A stretch of 64,000 nucleotides of DNA from Neptunomonas japonica JAMM 1380 (GTDB taxonomy: Bacteria > Pseudomonadota > Gammaproteobacteria > Pseudomonadales > Balneatricaceae), in contig NZ_AP014546.1 in NCBI RefSeq assembly GCF_016592555.1, positions 992,001-1,056,000 of the forward strand, in the 5' to 3' direction. The notes under the pieces are model-generated. The model saw nothing but the letters and a program-made list of their open reading frames with translations. It made no database searches and had not been told where the DNA came from. Below, piece after piece: positions 56,525 to 64,000 of the stretch (position 1 is the stretch's first letter; each line of letters opens with the position of its first letter). The translations under genes were made by a program, and so were the position numbers.

Positions 56525-58735
56525 ATGGATATTCAGAAAGAGCAGGGAGCGATAGATCGCATGCTGCAAGAAGATGTGATTGATTTACGCCAATACTGGC
56601 AAACAATTATGCGCCACAAATGGGGTATTATTGGGTTTGCTTTTATTGTGACCTTGCTAACCGCGCTGGTGGTGGCATCGTTAACACCTATTTATAGAGC
56701 GACAGCAACCTTATTGATTGAGTCGCAGCAGGCCAATATCGTTTCTATTGAAGAAGTGTATGGGCTTGATGGCGGCAATTCTGAATATTTCACCACGCAG
56801 TTTGAAATCTTAAAGTCACGAAATTTGGCTGAAAAAGTGGTGGCTAAGTTAGATCTAGTCAATCACCCTATTTTCAACAAGCCAAAAGAATCGTTGCTGC
56901 CTTTTGATTTTAACTGGCGTGACTGGCTGCCGTTTGAGTTGCCGGCAGCTCCTGTTGTTGTCGAAACGCAAGAGATTAAATTTCGCAATGTTGTTGATCA
57001 GTTTATGGGGGGGTTGACGGTTTCACCACTCAGAAAAACCCAGCTTGTAAAGCTCACTTATGAGTCTTCAGATGCACTATTGGCAACAAAAATTGCCAAT
57101 GCGGTTGGCGAAAGTTACATCGAGAGTAACTTAGATGCAAAGTTGCAGTTAACACTAAAAGCTTCCTCTTGGTTGAGCGGTCAGCTTGAAGGGCTTCGTT
57201 CTGAGTTAACAAAAGCTGAGCAGCGTTTACAGGAGTACCGTGAGCAAGAACAAATTGTTGGCGAGAAAGGCGGCTTAAATATAGCTGGGCAAGAGCTCGA
57301 GTTGGTTGCCGGTAAATTGGTTGATGCACGCCGTGATCGATTAGAAGCAGAAAGCTTATATAGCCAGGTGCGTGCTATTGGTAAAAAGAACCCTGCTCGG
57401 TTGGAGTTGGTGCCTACAGTATTACAGCATCCTTTAGTACAGCGTATGAAAGAATCATATGCTCGCGTCGAATTAAAGCGTTCTGAGTTAGCAAAACGTT
57501 ATGGTGCGAAGCATCCAACAATGCGGGCGGTGAACTCAGAATTAGCTAATGCGAGATCGGCTCTGCATAGGCAGATATTGTCTGTGGTAAACGGTATAGA
57601 AACCAACTACAAGGTTGCTGTTGCTAATGAGAACTCTTTAAAGTCTGCACTTGAAGGCACTAAAGGTAATATTCAAAACCTTAGCCGTAAAGAGTATAAG
57701 TTGAGTGAGTACCAGCAGGATGTAGAGACTAAGCGTACTGTATTTAATACGTTTTTAACGCGTTTTAATGAGACCTCAGCTACGGGCGATCTTAAAACGG
57801 CTAATGCACGTGTTTCTGACCCAGCAGTGGTTCCATTGCATCCTGCTAAACCTAAGAAAAAGCTCATTGTTGCATTGGCTTTTGTAGTAAGTGCTATGTT
57901 TGGGGTGATGTTTGCATTTGTGTTGCAGGCGCTTAATAACACCGTTAAAAGTGCTTCTGAAGTTGAGAGTAAGCTCGGTGTTGTTATGCTAGGTTTACTG
58001 CCGTTGTTGCCTAAAAAGAAGAAAACGCCTAACCAGAGTTATGGTCAATTTATTGATGACCCTCAGTCTGCTTATGCTGAGTCGTTGCGTACTATTCGTA
58101 CCGGTTTGATTTTATCGGCACTTGATAATCCCCATAAAACAGTTTCTATTACCTCCTCTGTACCAGGGGAAGGTAAGACCTCGTTAGCGCTGGGTTTGGC
58201 ATTTTCTACTGGGCAAATGGAAAAGGTGTTATTGGTTGATGCTGACTTGCGTCGTCCTTCTGTCGCCAAGGCGCTCGGGTTGGATCGTGCGGCATCTGGC
58301 TTGTCTAATTTAGTGGCCGGCACTGCTTCGGTTGATGAATGTATTCAACGTTACGAAGAAGGTAATATTGATGTGATTTGTGCAGGCATTATTCCTCCGA
58401 ATCCTTCTGAGCTACTTTCTTCTAAGCGCTTTGCTGATGTTTTGGCAATGTTGGAAACAAAGTATGATCGAATCATTATTGATACTGCGCCATCTCAGGC
58501 AGTTAGTGATGCAATGGTGCTAGCGCCATTAGTGGGTGCGATGATTTATGTTGTAAGGTCTGATTCCACGCCTTATCAGCATGCGAAGAACGGTTTGAAG
58601 CGTCTACGCGAAGTCAATGCGCCAATTATTGGTGTTGTGCTTAACCAGGTTGATGTGAAAAAGGGCGCTAAGTACTACGGTCAGGAGTACGGCGGTTACT
58701 ATGACGTCTATGGTTACAGCAGCGAAAAAGCATGA
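56525..58735 (+). CDS. polysaccharide co-polymerase / BY-kinase (Wzc-like)
   Basis: A 736-residue inner-membrane protein. It has an N-terminal Wzz domain with two membrane segments (about 35-58 and 445-468) enclosing a long periplasmic coiled-coil region, then a cytoplasmic bacterial tyrosine kinase domain: Walker A SSVPGEGKTSLAL (about 549), Walker A' LLVDADLRRPS (about 571), Walker B IIIDTAPS (about 653). The C-terminus is a tyrosine cluster (YYGQEYGGYYDVYGY), the usual autophosphorylation site. It controls chain length and export together with the OPX protein upstream and the phosphatase downstream, whose start overlaps its stop (ATGA). Confidence 0.95.
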   Translation: MDIQKEQGAIDRMLQEDVIDLRQYWQTIMRHKWGIIGFAFIVTLLTALVVASLTPIYRATATLLIESQQANIVSIEEVYGLDGGNSEYFTTQFEILKSRNLAEKVVAKLDLVNHPIFNKPKESLLPFDFNWRDWLPFELPAAPVVVETQEIKFRNVVDQFMGGLTVSPLRKTQLVKLTYESSDALLATKIANAVGESYIESNLDAKLQLTLKASSWLSGQLEGLRSELTKAEQRLQEYREQEQIVGEKGGLNIAGQELELVAGKLVDARRDRLEAESLYSQVRAIGKKNPARLELVPTVLQHPLVQRMKESYARVELKRSELAKRYGAKHPTMRAVNSELANARSALHRQILSVVNGIETNYKVAVANENSLKSALEGTKGNIQNLSRKEYKLSEYQQDVETKRTVFNTFLTRFNETSATGDLKTANARVSDPAVVPLHPAKPKKKLIVALAFVVSAMFGVMFAFVLQALNNTVKSASEVESKLGVVMLGLLPLLPKKKKTPNQSYGQFIDDPQSAYAESLRTIRTGLILSALDNPHKTVSITSSVPGEGKTSLALGLAFSTGQMEKVLLVDADLRRPSVAKALGLDRAASGLSNLVAGTASVDECIQRYEEGNIDVICAGIIPPNPSELLSSKRFADVLAMLETKYDRIIIDTAPSQAVSDAMVLAPLVGAMIYVVRSDSTPYQHAKNGLKRLREVNAPIIGVVLNQVDVKKGAKYYGQEYGGYYDVYGYSSEKA

Positions 58736-59466
58736 TTGATCTGCATTGTCATCTGTTACCAGGTGTCGATGATGGTGCAGAGAATTTATCGGATGCAATT
58801 GAGCTTGCTCGTATGGCGGTTGCCGATGGTATTCGTCATATGGTGCTTACTCCGCACCTGCATCCTGGGCGTTATGACAATTCTTTGGCAGGTTTGCAGC
58901 CACACTTTGATGCTTTTCAGCAGGCTTTGGTTGAGCAGCACGTTCCGTTATCGGTGTCTTTGTCATGTGAGGTTCGCTTAAGCGCCGAGGTGCTACAGTT
59001 AGCCGCTACTCATGTGTTGCCATTTATTGGAAAGTGGAATGGCCAAGATGTTTTGTTGCTAGAATTGCCGCACAGTCATATACCACCGGGTAGTGATAAG
59101 TTAGTTAAGTGGCTGTTAGCGCGTAATATTATTCCCATGATTGCGCACCCTGAGCGCAATAAAGATATTGTGCACAACCTCGATAAAATCCTCCCTTTTG
59201 TTGATTTGGGGTGTTTATTCCAAGTTACCGCTATGTCTGTAACGGGTGAATTTGGTGCGCCTGCTCATCAGAAGGCGCATGAAATATTGGAAAACGATTG
59301 GGTAACGGTTATTGCAACCGATGCGCATAATCGCCAGCACCGTCCACCTTTACTTTCTAAAGCGCGAGATTTAATTGAGCAGATGTATGGTACTAAACGT
59401 GCGCAAGACTTGTTTGTTAATCATCCGTCTAAAATTGTTGGTATTGCTACCAGCGGCGAAGCGTAA
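58732..59466 (+). CDS. CpsB/CapC-family PHP tyrosine-protein phosphatase
   Basis: A 244-residue metal-dependent phosphatase of the PHP superfamily that removes phosphate from Wzc-type BY-kinases. The PHP motifs are visible: MIDLHCHLLPGVDDG (metal ligands His5 and His7), VLTPHLHPGRYD, LLELPHS, MIAHPERNKDI and VIATDAHNRQHRPP. The start overlaps the kinase stop by four bases, so the kinase/phosphatase pair is translated together. This type replaces the low-molecular-weight Wzb phosphatase of E. coli. Confidence 0.92.
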   Translation: MIDLHCHLLPGVDDGAENLSDAIELARMAVADGIRHMVLTPHLHPGRYDNSLAGLQPHFDAFQQALVEQHVPLSVSLSCEVRLSAEVLQLAATHVLPFIGKWNGQDVLLLELPHSHIPPGSDKLVKWLLARNIIPMIAHPERNKDIVHNLDKILPFVDLGCLFQVTAMSVTGEFGAPAHQKAHEILENDWVTVIATDAHNRQHRPPLLSKARDLIEQMYGTKRAQDLFVNHPSKIVGIATSGEA

Positions 59467-59469
59467 GCG

Positions 59470-60159
59470 GTGAGTGCGAGTGTAAAAAACCGCCTTGCAC
59501 GGCTGTTAGCAATGCTGGTTATTCTTGTTTCTATTCCTTTGGTTTATTTCGCATTTCGTTGGGCGGTTGCAGATATCAGTGCATATCCTGTGCGTTATGC
59601 TATTGAGCGTTGGCAAGCTAAACCGGGCACGGTTGATTTGCTCTCGTTAGATAAGGCTGAGCAGGACATTAACTCAGCATTGAGTTGGAATTCGGGCAAT
59701 GCTGAGTATTACGAGTTAAAAGCACGCTTGATGTTTTATCGGGCTTCACTGTCAGACAGTTCGTCAGAATCACCTTTATCTATGAATGAGGTTCGCCAGG
59801 CGTTATCCCTTCATGAGTCTGCTATTAAACTGCGGCCTAATTGGGCTTATAGCTGGGCTAATAAGAGCTTGATGAAAGCTTATTTGGGTGAGTTTGATGA
59901 GGTGTTTTTTGACGCTATAAAACGTGCAGAAAAAACAGGGCCATGGGAATTAAGTGCAAATCTTGCGGTGCTTGAGGCGGGTTTGTTGGGGTGGAGGCAA
60001 TTGTCTTCTGAGTCGCGCGCGGTTATCGTTGGTGCGGCCGGGCGTGCGACAGAGCATCGGCCGAAAGTGGTGCGTTCGTTGTTGGATAGTTATGCGTTAC
60101 GAGTAGCTGTTTGCTCTCGCATGCTGCGCACTACTAAGCAGGCAAAAGTCTGTCAATAA
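59470..60159 (+). CDS. VpsP-like polysaccharide biosynthesis protein
   Basis: A 229-residue protein with one N-terminal membrane helix (about 13-33) followed by a helical, TPR-like domain facing the periplasm (EQDINSALSWNSGNAEYYELKARLM, then SALH-type repeat HESAIKLRPNWAYSWANKSLM). It resembles the VpsP family, found in vps-type EPS operons beside Wza/Wzc genes; its molecular role is not established. The GTG start at 59470 lies three bases after the phosphatase stop. It is the last gene of the export operon, before moaB. Confidence 0.78.
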   Translation: MSASVKNRLARLLAMLVILVSIPLVYFAFRWAVADISAYPVRYAIERWQAKPGTVDLLSLDKAEQDINSALSWNSGNAEYYELKARLMFYRASLSDSSSESPLSMNEVRQALSLHESAIKLRPNWAYSWANKSLMKAYLGEFDEVFFDAIKRAEKTGPWELSANLAVLEAGLLGWRQLSSESRAVIVGAAGRATEHRPKVVRSLLDSYALRVAVCSRMLRTTKQAKVCQ

Positions 60160-60174
60160 TATTGAGGAGTTGTG

Positions 60175-60687
60175 ATGGGGTCGGTTGAATTGCAGTCGTT
60201 AAATATTGCTGTGTTAACAGTGTCTGATACCCGTGTTCCTGAAACGGATAAATCTGGCGATACTCTGCAAAAAGGTATTGAAGAGGCAGGGCATAAAGCT
60301 GCTCAGCGTTGCATTGTGAAAGATGATATCTATCAAATTCGTGCGGTGCTTTCTCAATGGATTGCCGACACTGATATTCATGCGGTGTTAGTAACTGGCG
60401 GTACAGGTTTTACTGCGAGAGATAGTACACCTGAGGCAGTCATCCCTTTATTGGATAAACAGATCGAAGGGTATGGTGAGTTGTTTAGGTCGCTCTCTTA
60501 TGATGAGATCGGTACTTCAACTATTCAGTCTAGGACTGTTGCTGGCGTTGCTAATAGAACGGTTATCTTTTGTATGCCGGGCTCAACGGGTGCTTGTAAA
60601 ACGGCTTGGCATCAAATTATTCGTGAGCAATTGGATAGTCGTCATCGGCCGTGTAACTTTGTAGAGATGGTGATGCAAAGAGGTTAA
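60175..60687 (+). CDS. moaB: molybdenum cofactor biosynthesis protein B
   Basis: MoaB belongs to the MogA/MoaB family that adenylates molybdopterin. The 170-residue protein (same as E. coli MoaB) contains AVLTVSDTRVPETDKSGDTL, LVTGGTGFTARDSTPEAV and CMPGSTGACKTAW, the family motifs. ATG 60175 has GAGGAG at 5 bases; a GTG just before it is less suitable. It lies 15 bases after the VpsP-like gene but is functionally unrelated; a terminator follows. Confidence 0.95.
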   Translation: MGSVELQSLNIAVLTVSDTRVPETDKSGDTLQKGIEEAGHKAAQRCIVKDDIYQIRAVLSQWIADTDIHAVLVTGGTGFTARDSTPEAVIPLLDKQIEGYGELFRSLSYDEIGTSTIQSRTVAGVANRTVIFCMPGSTGACKTAWHQIIREQLDSRHRPCNFVEMVMQRG

Positions 60688-60748
60688 TGAGGCGCGTTTC
60701 GTTCTAAACTATGTTGCGCTGCAGTACATATTGATAGTGATCATGTAT

Positions 60749-60776
60749 AAAGCCGGTTTATAATACCGGCTTTTTA
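60749..60776 (+). terminator. intrinsic terminator after moaB
   Basis: AAAGCCGGT / ACCGGCTTT, 9-bp stem with a 7-base loop followed by TTATTG, 61 bases after the moaB stop. Confidence 0.88.
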
Positions 60777-60810
60777 TTGCCTGTAATTTGTATCTAAGCT
60801 AAGCGAGCGC

Positions 60811-61413
60811 ATGTTGATAGATTTCTTTTCGCCATTCTTGGAAGCTTTTTTCCTAGTGTTTATGGCTGAGTTTGGTGATAAGAGTCAGTTAGTAGCAATG
60901 ACGCTTGCTGTGCGTTACCGGCCAATACCCATCGTTATTGCTTCTGTCGCTGCGTTTGCTGTACTTAATTTTTTCGGTGTTGTATTTGGTGCAATGGCCG
61001 CTCACTGGTTGCCGATGTGGCTGGTTGCCGTCGTTGTTGCCTTGTTGTTTTTTGTTTTTGGTGTTCAATCATTTTCTGTTGTTGAGGATGATGCTGCAAG
61101 TATGGATGCAAAGATGGGTAAGCAGTTATTACTGTCTGTGTTTTTGCTGATGTTGATGGCTGAGTTTGGGGATAAAACTCAATTAGCCGTCGCTGCACTT
61201 GGCGGTATTAATAGCTTGTGGCCGGTATGGTCTGGTGCGACTGCAGCTTTGGCGGTGACCACTGTGCTCGGAGTGGTAGTAGGAAAAAAACTGTTGGGCT
61301 GCATATCGTTAGTTTGGGTTCATAGGGGAGCGGGCGTTCTCTTTATTGTATTTGGTTGCGTTGCTTTGTATGAAGCGATTACTCAGTTTGTGCTCATTAA
61401 TGGGGAAGTGTAG
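60811..61413 (+). CDS. TMEM165/GDT1 family cation transporter
   Basis: A 200-residue inner-membrane protein with six membrane segments in two homologous halves, each with the family signature ExGDK(S/T): MAEFGDKSQL at residues 19-28 and MAEFGDKTQL at 117-126. Bacterial members such as MneA of Vibrio export Mn2+; yeast Gdt1 moves Ca2+/Mn2+. Manganese export is therefore likely. ATG 60811 follows the moaB terminator. The lrgA start overlaps its stop by one base. Confidence 0.92.
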   Translation: MLIDFFSPFLEAFFLVFMAEFGDKSQLVAMTLAVRYRPIPIVIASVAAFAVLNFFGVVFGAMAAHWLPMWLVAVVVALLFFVFGVQSFSVVEDDAASMDAKMGKQLLLSVFLLMLMAEFGDKTQLAVAALGGINSLWPVWSGATAALAVTTVLGVVVGKKLLGCISLVWVHRGAGVLFIVFGCVALYEAITQFVLINGEV

Positions 61414-61802
61414 TGCTTAACGGTTTTTTAGCGTTGTTGCTTTGTCAGTTATTAGGTGAGCTGGTGGTGTTGGCATCGGGTGTGCCAGTACCGGGCCCTG
61501 TTGTCGGTATGGTCTTGTTATTACTGGCGCTTGTTGTTTTTAAAAGAACCCCTAAGTCGGTGCGGTTGGTTTCAGAAGGCTTGTTGCGACACTTGGCTTT
61601 TTTATATGTGCCAGCAGGTGTTGGCTTGATGGTGCATCTGGAGATGATTTCTCACTATTGGTTGGCTATTTTGGTTGCTCTGTTGGTCAGTACATTCGTC
61701 ACTCTGTTGGTAACCGTTCTCATATTTCGCTTGTTGGGTCGGCTTAATGGGCCTACAAAAGGTAGTTCAGCGTTGAGCGGCTCATCAGGGGAGGCGAAGT
61801 AA
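61413..61802 (+). CDS. CidA/LrgA family holin-like membrane protein
   Basis: A 129-residue protein with four membrane segments and the CidA/LrgA signature LLCQLLGELVVLASGVPVPGPVVGMVLLLLAL, followed by the conserved LRHLAFLYVPAGVGLM. Family members form holin-like or metabolite-transport units with LrgB-type partners. The GTG start overlaps the preceding stop by one base, and the lrgB-like ATG overlaps its own stop by one base. Confidence 0.92.
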   Translation: MLNGFLALLLCQLLGELVVLASGVPVPGPVVGMVLLLLALVVFKRTPKSVRLVSEGLLRHLAFLYVPAGVGLMVHLEMISHYWLAILVALLVSTFVTLLVTVLIFRLLGRLNGPTKGSSALSGSSGEAK

Positions 61803-62512
61803 TGGAGTTTTGGGTATATTTTGCTGCCAAACCGTTATTTTGGTTGATTGTCACTTTAGCCGTTTTTATGTTTGCTTTAGCGCTAAATAGGCGCTCAGGT
61901 GGTACGCCGTTTTTGCATCCTGTTTTGGTCTCCATGGCGGTTATCATCAGTTTTTTGTTGGTTACAGGCACGCGCTATGAAACCTACTTTGAGGGCGCGC
62001 AGTTTATTCACTTTTTACTGGGGCCAGCCACGGTAGCTCTTGCGGTCCCTTTGTTTGATCATTTTGAGCGCATTAAAAAGATGTGGTTTGTGTTGTTAGT
62101 GGCTTGTATTAGTGGTGCTGTGACAGCCATTGTGTCGGTGCTGTTGGTCGGCTTGATGTTTGATTTGCCAACTGAGGTGTTGTTGTCTTTAGCGCCTAAG
62201 TCAGTTACCTCTCCTATTGCCATTGGGATTGTTGAGAAAATAGGTGGTTATCCGTCGTTAGCTGCTGGCCTTGTGTTAATTACAGGTGCGATGGGGTGCT
62301 TGATGTCTGCGCTTGTTTTTAAGTTGCTCAATGTGACAGATGACGCGGTTAAAGGTTTTACGCTTGGTTTGGCTGCTCATGGTTTTGGGACGGCATATGC
62401 GTTCGAGACAAGTGCGGTAGCGGGTGCTTTCGCGGGGTTGGCGATGGGGATGACAGGATTGTTAACAGCCTTTTTGTTGCCTGTTGTTATTTCGTTGATG
62501 GGTTTTAATTAG
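61802..62512 (+). CDS. CidB/LrgB family membrane protein
   Basis: A 236-residue protein with six or seven membrane helices. LrgB-family motifs are visible: LGPATVALAVPLFDHFERIKK, LAPKSVTSPIAIGIVEKIGG, and GLAAHGFGTAYAFETSAVAGAFAGLAMG. It pairs with the LrgA-like protein; in plants and some bacteria this pair transports glycolate or pyruvate, while in staphylococci it affects lysis. The exact role here is unknown. The start overlaps the lrgA-like stop by one base. Confidence 0.94.
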   Translation: MEFWVYFAAKPLFWLIVTLAVFMFALALNRRSGGTPFLHPVLVSMAVIISFLLVTGTRYETYFEGAQFIHFLLGPATVALAVPLFDHFERIKKMWFVLLVACISGAVTAIVSVLLVGLMFDLPTEVLLSLAPKSVTSPIAIGIVEKIGGYPSLAAGLVLITGAMGCLMSALVFKLLNVTDDAVKGFTLGLAAHGFGTAYAFETSAVAGAFAGLAMGMTGLLTAFLLPVVISLMGFN

Positions 62513-62636
62513 TGTGATGTGTGTAAGTTTTAAAGGCTGAATGTTGTTTAGCCTATTGTTGAATTTGAATGTGGGGCGCTTCTGGTACAGTTCGCCCCTG
62601 TATTTTAGTGCCTACTGATCAGGGTGATGTGGAAAA

Positions 62637-63743
62637 ATGACTCCATTAGAGCGTTATAAAAAAGACTTGTTGCGAGATGACTTTTCATACGATCCTGCAC
62701 AGGAGATTGCTATCGGCCATCTTCAACGTTTGTATGATGATCTGATTGCGGTTGACAATGTTCAGCCTCAAACGTTGATGCAGCGTTTTAGTGGAAAGTT
62801 TAAAAAGCAGACGGTTGAGCCTGTGCAGGGTTTGTACTTTTGGGGTGGAGTCGGTCGTGGCAAAACTTACATGATGGACACCTTTTATGACAGCCTACCG
62901 TTTAAGCAAAAAAGGCGTACTCATTTTCATCGCTTTATGCAGGGCGTGCATGCCGATTTGCGTTTGCTTGATGGTACTAAAAACCCGCTCACTGAAATCG
63001 CCCGTAAATACGCAGATGAAGCGCGTATTATCTGTTTTGATGAGTTTTTTGTTTCGGACATCACCGACGCGATGATTTTGGGGAGTTTGTTTGAGCAGTT
63101 GTTTGCTAATGGTGTTTCGTTGGTGGCGACTTCGAATATTGTTCCTGATGGTCTGTATAGAGACGGTTTGCAGAGGGCTCGCTTTCTGCCGGCAATCGCA
63201 CTGTTAAACAAGTATACCGATGTTGTTAATGTAGATGGCGGTGTGGACTATCGGTTGCGAGCGTTGGAGCAAGCTGAGCTATACCACTATCCGTTGGATG
63301 CGACGGCAGATGAAAGCTTGAATACGAGTTTTGAAAGTTTGGCGCCTGACTTGGAAGAGGCGCTAGATAATGAGCTGGTCGATATTAATGGTCGTGGTAT
63401 CCCATCAAGAAGAACATGCGAAGATGTTGTCTGGTTTGACTTCCCTGCATTGTGTGAAGGGCCGCGTTCGCAGAATGACTATATTGAAATTGCTAAAATT
63501 TACCATGCCGTCGTTATTTCTAATGTTCCGCAGCTGGGGACTAAAAATGATGATGCGGCGCGTCGCTTCATTAATCTCGTTGATGAGTTTTATGATTGTG
63601 GTGTGAAGTTGATTGTATCTGCTGCCGTACCTATTCATGAAATCTATACAGGTGGGCGTTTGTCTTTTGAGGTAGAGAGGACGCAAAGTAGGCTTTTAGA
63701 GATGCAATCTCACGATTATTTAGCAAAAGCCCACAAAGCTTAA
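62637..63743 (+). CDS. zapE: cell division protein ZapE (AFG1-like ATPase)
   Basis: ZapE is an AFG1-type P-loop ATPase that associates with the Z ring under stress. The 368-residue protein has Walker A WGGVGRGKTYMMD (about 69-81), Walker B IICFDEFFVSD, the sensor-like LVATSNIVPDGLYRDGLQR, and a C-terminal part with DEFYDCGVKLIVSA and RTQSRLLEMQS. E. coli ZapE has 375 residues. In gammaproteobacteria zapE is usually next to rplM-rpsI, in line with the promoter/leader sequence to its right. Confidence 0.94.
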   Translation: MTPLERYKKDLLRDDFSYDPAQEIAIGHLQRLYDDLIAVDNVQPQTLMQRFSGKFKKQTVEPVQGLYFWGGVGRGKTYMMDTFYDSLPFKQKRRTHFHRFMQGVHADLRLLDGTKNPLTEIARKYADEARIICFDEFFVSDITDAMILGSLFEQLFANGVSLVATSNIVPDGLYRDGLQRARFLPAIALLNKYTDVVNVDGGVDYRLRALEQAELYHYPLDATADESLNTSFESLAPDLEEALDNELVDINGRGIPSRRTCEDVVWFDFPALCEGPRSQNDYIEIAKIYHAVVISNVPQLGTKNDDAARRFINLVDEFYDCGVKLIVSAAVPIHEIYTGGRLSFEVERTQSRLLEMQSHDYLAKAHKA

Positions 63744-64000
63744 TTTATTGTTGTGCTTGTTAATTAAATGCGTAGGCGTGGGTTTAAATGCTTTGTAGTT
63801 TTTATATTAAATAAGTGCACAGAAATACTCGCATTAGCTGGGTAATTTGACTATAATTCGCGCTCCTCATTTCAGGATGAGGTTTCGTACGTTGTTTATT
63901 GCTGTTTTCAGTAGTTAACAACTAATAATTATAAGGTAAGTCGGACGCGGAAATTCTGATCTTCAGGTCCGTTATCTAGACTTAATTAAAGTATAGGCGA
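63744..64000 (+). promoter_or_regulatory. promoter and leader region, probably of rplM
   Basis: No gene is seen in these 257 bases. A TATAAT box at 63852-63857 is followed by a GC-rich discriminator (CGCGC), typical of ribosomal promoters under stringent control, though no good -35 box is found at 16-18 bases. Just after lies a 6-bp hairpin (CCTCAT / ATGAGG, 63865-63882). The remaining sequence would be the 5' leader of the next gene, expected to be rplM from the zapE context; that gene is outside the window. Confidence 0.55.

Noticed and set aside
26900..60159. Search for exosortase, EpsI or PrsK/PrsR/PrsT genes to match the PEP-CTERM protein
   Set aside because: None of the proteins in the window shows exosortase motifs; the O-antigen ligase-like protein at 31578 is a Wzy_C-type protein instead.

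Overview
The window is a contiguous stretch of a gammaproteobacterial chromosome. It most resembles marine Oceanospirillales/Oceanospirillaceae-type bacteria; that placement is an inference from gene content and order, not from a marker tree. Clues are the gyrA-serC-pheA-tyrA::aroA-cmk-rpsA-ihfB-lapA-lapB-pyrF order, the pdhR-aceE-aceF order, TRAP transport, a PEP-CTERM protein, and zapE at the right edge in front of what is probably rplM (outside the window). No rRNA, tRNA, CRISPR array, insertion sequence or integrase was seen.

Region 1 (1-12029, + strand) is housekeeping: the 3' part of gyrA, serC, pheA, a fused prephenate dehydrogenase/EPSP synthase, cmk, rpsA, ihfB, lapA, lapB and pyrF. 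It joins serine/aromatic amino acid synthesis, CMP phosphorylation, ribosomal protein S1, IHF-beta and control of LPS synthesis.

Region 2 (12022-26735) is carbon metabolism. On the minus strand lie a ROK sugar kinase, an AEC permease, a universal stress protein, a large FAD/Fe-S D-lactate-dehydrogenase-like enzyme and a DctPQM TRAP transporter. Divergently lie pdhR, aceE and aceF. Three FadR-family operators (TNGTnnnACNA type) sit in the two PdhR-adjacent control regions, suggesting one pyruvate-sensing circuit that couples uptake and oxidation of a lactate-like acid to pyruvate dehydrogenase.

Region 3 (26900-60159) is a large surface/exopolysaccharide locus. It encodes sugar-nucleotide synthesis (wecB, wecC, ugd, manC, galE, pgi, galU), an undecaprenyl-phosphate sugar-1-P transferase, a strikingly AT-rich variable core (acetyltransferase, Wzy, Wzx, pyruvyl transferase, glycosyltransferase, CapK-like protein), a bidomain oxidoreductase, a six-hairpin-like protein and a WecG/TagA transferase. 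Export and control are by a beta-barrel, a short OPX (Wza-like) protein, a Wzc-type BY-kinase, a PHP phosphatase and a VpsP-like protein. Wzy and the pyruvyl transferase are each interrupted by a -1 frameshift at a seven-base homopolymer. A PEP-CTERM protein and an UGD paralogue that has lost its catalytic cysteine also lie here.

Region 4 (60175-64000) holds moaB, a GDT1-type cation exporter, lrgA/lrgB, zapE and a promoter/leader that probably belongs to rplM.
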